Below, piece after piece: positions 5,332 to 6,932 of a DNA stretch of 6,932 nt (position 1 is the first letter of the stretch; every line of letters begins with the position of its first letter). Under the pieces are notes generated by a model. That model ran no database searches. It was not told the DNA's origin and saw only the letters and a list, made by a program, of their open reading frames with translations. The stretch lies in the NCBI GenBank assembly GCA_934141445.1, contig CAKPCF010000037.1, forward strand, positions 1 to 6,932. The letters are read 5' to 3'. The position numbers and the translations under genes were made by a program. Source of the stretch: an uncultured Clostridia bacterium (lineage in GTDB: Bacteria > Bacillota > Clostridia > TANB77 > CAG-508).

Positions 5332-5382
5332 TATAGGTTTATAGGTAAAGCCGATATAAAAACCTAAATATATCGCAAGGAG
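5332..5382 (+). promoter_or_regulatory. Structured leader upstream of cmk
   Basis: The gap between the P-loop gene and cmk has a direct repeat TATAGGT (5332-5338 and 5340-5346), either copy of which can pair with ACCTA (5362-5366). TAGGTTT (5334-5340) can pair with AAACCTA (5360-5366). CGATAT (5352-5357) can pair with ATATCG (5370-5375), next to the Shine-Dalgarno AAGGAG (5377-5382). The two stems interlock, so they are alternatives or a pseudoknot. It could control ribosome access; no known riboswitch class can be assigned. Confidence 0.35.
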
Positions 5383-5385
5383 AAT

Positions 5386-5430
5386 ATGATTCAAAAAATC
5401 ATAAAAGAAAAAAGATGTCATTTATTATAG
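5386..5430 (+). CDS. Possible 14-codon leader ORF overlapping the cmk start
   Basis: ATG at 5386 follows the best Shine-Dalgarno in the gap (AAGGAG, 5377-5382) by 3 nt and reads MIQKIIKEKRCHLL before TAG at 5428. It overlaps the cmk start (5415) in another frame. The cmk ATG has only a weak AAAAGA-like site, so translation of cmk may be coupled to this short frame. Alternatively, one missing base in the A-rich run near 5407-5414 would fuse both into one longer Cmk N terminus. Confidence 0.35.
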   Translation: MIQKIIKEKRCHLL

Positions 5431-6089
5431 CTATTGATGGACCTGCTGGCAGTGGTAAAGGAACTGTTACTAAATTACTAGCACAAAAGTTAAATTTTTT
5501 AACAATGGATACAGGAGCAATGTATAGATGTGTTACTTTATATTTGTTAAGAAACAATGTAAATATTGAAAATGAAGAATTAGTGAAAGAAAAATTAAAC
5601 GAAATTGAAATTGATTTAAAAGAAATAAATAATATTCAAAATTTTTTCTTGAATGGTGAAAATGTTTCAAAAGAGATTCGTGAAAAATGTGTAGATGATT
5701 TAGTTTCACAAGTTTCACATGTACCTTGTGTAAGAACAGCTATGGTAGAATTGCAAAGAAAATTGGCAGATGGAAAAAATATTGTAATGGAAGGCAGAGA
5801 TATAGGAACTAATGTATTTCCAAATGCAAATGTAAAAATATATTTAGATGCAACAGCAGAAGAAAGGGCAAGAAGAAGATTTGAGCAAAATAAGCAAAAT
5901 GGCATTTCTAATATTTCTTATGATGAAATACTAGAAAATGTTAAATTTAGAGATAACAATGATAAAACAAGTAGTATTGCTCCTTTAAAAAAAGCAGATG
6001 ATGCTATTGTTATAGATTCTACTAATATGAAAATTGATGAAGTTGTAGAAAAGATAGAAAATTTAGTTGTTAGTGCTCAATCAAAATAA
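5415..6089 (+). CDS. cmk: Cytidylate kinase
   Basis: Phosphorylates CMP and dCMP to the diphosphates with ATP in the cytoplasm, recycling nucleotides from RNA turnover and phospholipid synthesis. The 224-residue length is normal for bacterial Cmk. Visible motifs are the P-loop GPAGSGKG (9-16), DTGAMYR (32-38), the strongly conserved EGRDIGT (126-132), DATAEERARRR (145-155) in the lid region, and DDAIVIDST (195-203) near the C terminus. The family insert region with CVDDLVSQVSHVP (92-104) is also present. The ATG at 5415 is the only start that gives the canonical N terminus, yet it lacks a strong ribosome binding site. The good one upstream serves a 14-codon frame that overlaps this start. It is followed 27 nt later by plsC, a pairing often seen in Clostridia. 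Confidence 0.96.
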   Translation: MSFIIAIDGPAGSGKGTVTKLLAQKLNFLTMDTGAMYRCVTLYLLRNNVNIENEELVKEKLNEIEIDLKEINNIQNFFLNGENVSKEIREKCVDDLVSQVSHVPCVRTAMVELQRKLADGKNIVMEGRDIGTNVFPNANVKIYLDATAEERARRRFEQNKQNGISNISYDEILENVKFRDNNDKTSSIAPLKKADDAIVIDSTNMKIDEVVEKIENLVVSAQSK

Positions 6090-6116
6090 ATTTAAGTAAA
6101 ACAAATAAAGATTGGA

Positions 6117-6758
6117 ATGAAGGATATGGAATTTTTTAAAAAATTAGGAAGAGGAATTGTAAAGGGAGCTATATATTTATATTGCAAGATTGTATATAGA
6201 CTAGAAATAATTGGAAAAGAAAATATACCAAAAGAAGGTGCTACTATTTTTTGTGGAAATCATAGAACATATTTAGATCCACCACTTATTGTTGCAACAG
6301 CTGGAAGACAGATGCGTTTTATGGCTAAAGAAGAACTTGCTGAAAATAAATTTTTAGCTTTTTTAGGTGTTATATTTGAAGCAATATATGTAAAAAGAGA
6401 TTCAAAAGATATAACGGCTATGAAAGAGGCTTTAAAAACATTAAAGTCAGGAGGTTGTGTAGGATTATTTCCAGAAGGAACTAGAAATGGTTTTGAAAAA
6501 AATGATGGTAAAATAAAAAATGGTGCATCATATTTAGCCTTAAAAACAGGAGCACAATTATTACCAATTGGAATTCAAGGTGATAGCAAACCTTTTCATA
6601 AATCAACAATTATTTATGGAAAACCTTTAGATTTGAGTAAATATCAAGGTATGAAAAAAGTTGATGAACAAATGGAAAATGAAGTTAGTGAACTTTTAAA
6701 AAGTGAAATTATAAGATTATCAACAACAGATATTAAAATGCTTGAGGCAAAAAATTAA
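6117..6758 (+). CDS. plsC: 1-acyl-sn-glycerol-3-phosphate acyltransferase (PlsC)
   Basis: Transfers an acyl chain to lysophosphatidic acid to form phosphatidic acid, the precursor of membrane phospholipids; it acts at the inner face of the membrane. The 213-residue protein carries the family motifs in order: NHRTYLD with His49 and Asp54 (the HX4D catalytic pair), MAKEEL (69-74), FPEGTRN (118-124) with the glycerol-phosphate binding Glu120/Gly121, and LLPIGIQG (148-155). A short hydrophobic stretch lies near 15-25. The start is not certain: ATG 6117 has only GGA touching it, and a second in-frame ATG at 6126 is preceded by AAGGA with 1 nt spacing. Either way all motifs are kept. It lies 27 nt after cmk with no terminator between, so they are probably co-transcribed. 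Confidence 0.95.
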   Translation: MKDMEFFKKLGRGIVKGAIYLYCKIVYRLEIIGKENIPKEGATIFCGNHRTYLDPPLIVATAGRQMRFMAKEELAENKFLAFLGVIFEAIYVKRDSKDITAMKEALKTLKSGGCVGLFPEGTRNGFEKNDGKIKNGASYLALKTGAQLLPIGIQGDSKPFHKSTIIYGKPLDLSKYQGMKKVDEQMENEVSELLKSEIIRLSTTDIKMLEAKN

Positions 6759-6865
6759 AAAACAGTTAAGAATGTTTAAAAAATTAGCTATAAAAGACAT
6801 TGAAAAATAAGTGAAATTTTGGCGAAAAAACTTCTGTTTCAAGATAAATGACTAGTGTCAATAGT

Positions 6866-6881
6866 TTTTAGAAATGTCACC
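6866..6881. repeat. Direct repeat copy 1 (TTTTAGAAATGTCACC)
   Basis: A 16-bp sequence identical to the copy at 6901-6916, in the same orientation with 35 bp between starts. Another TGTCA word lies just upstream (6856-6860). Spaced TGTCA-containing repeats suggest binding sites for a transposase or a regulator. Confidence 0.85.
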
Positions 6882-6900
6882 TTTAAGATATAAAAATAAC

Positions 6901-6916
6901 TTTTAGAAATGTCACC
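6901..6916. repeat. Direct repeat copy 2 (TTTTAGAAATGTCACC)
   Basis: The second exact copy of the 16-bp repeat, followed by CCTTGTTAGTTAGGAA to the window end. Confidence 0.85.
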
Positions 6917-6932
6917 CCTTGTTAGTTAGGAA

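Larger units (their letters stand above)
6856..6932. mobile_element. Possible end of an IS21-like insertion sequence
   Basis: The last ~77 bases hold three TGTCA words (6856, 6875 and 6910), two of them within exact 16-bp direct repeats. IS21-family elements typically carry several repeated transposase-binding sites at their ends, starting with TG. The tip may be TGTCAATAG at 6856. No transposase gene lies inside the window, so this is a tentative call. Between the plsC stop (6758) and here I see no gene and only a weak hairpin (AACA/TGTT around 6761-6775). Confidence 0.35.

Noticed and set aside
5332..5382. preQ1-I riboswitch
   Set aside because: The A-rich tail and pseudoknot layout are similar, but the first stem has a mismatch, no suitable loop cytosine for the ligand is seen, and cmk is not a queuosine gene.
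3972..5905. Several open frames of 61-89 codons on the minus strand
   Set aside because: They lie wholly or almost wholly opposite well-supported + strand genes, lack ribosome binding sites and family motifs, and are expected in AT-rich DNA.
1..6932. CRISPR array
   Set aside because: No regularly spaced direct repeats occur; the only repeat pair (6866 and 6901) has two copies and looks like transposase sites.

Overview
The window is AT-rich Gram-positive DNA. It uses TGG for Trp, almost only AGA for Arg in the main genes, strong GGAGG-type ribosome binding sites, TTGACA/TATAAT-type promoters, and a cmk-plsC pair typical of Clostridia. I infer a low-GC member of the Clostridia or a related Firmicutes lineage, possibly an uncultured gut species; the species cannot be told from this sequence.

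Layout, all genes on the + strand. (1) 1-196: the 3' end of a 5S rRNA, a complete tRNA-Asn(GTT) and a rho-independent terminator, i.e. the tail of an rRNA operon. (2) 198-736: a self-contained cassette with its own promoter, one gene and a TTCG-loop hairpin. The gene encodes a small putative Cys/His papain-fold-like protein. Its GC content (about 46% in the rows I counted) and codon use differ sharply from everything around it (about 23% GC), which suggests lateral acquisition. (3) 737-1207: a long non-coding stretch ending in a good extended -10 promoter and a leader of about 225 nt. (4) 1208-4349: a five-gene surface-protein operon. It holds a TasA/camelysin-like secreted protein, a SipW-like (ER-type, Ser/His/Asp) signal peptidase, a second TasA-like paralogue, a very short paralogue that looks truncated, and a 393-residue secreted protein with Ig-like repeats. 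(5) 4371-6758: a housekeeping block with its own promoter: a P-loop NTPase fused to an Asp23/Gls24-like domain, cytidylate kinase (cmk) and a 1-acyl-glycerol-3-phosphate acyltransferase (plsC). (6) 6759-6932: non-coding, with two copies of a 16-bp direct repeat that may be the edge of an IS21-like insertion sequence running out of the window.

The most interesting unit is the 1208-4349 operon. SipW in Bacillus processes TasA and TapA, which form extracellular fibres. Here a dedicated SipW-like peptidase sits among its likely substrates. Three of them share an Ala-Lys-Tyr (AKY) junction after the hydrophobic segment, and two share a repeated pattern after it (V/I-D-G-x-G ... I-A-K). I infer a compact SipW-dependent surface fibre or coat system whose main subunit is the first gene. 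An internal hairpin after that gene and several non-ATG starts (GTG, CTG, TTG) may set the subunit ratios. No sortase motif or S-layer-homology domain was seen, so how the products stay on the cell is unknown.
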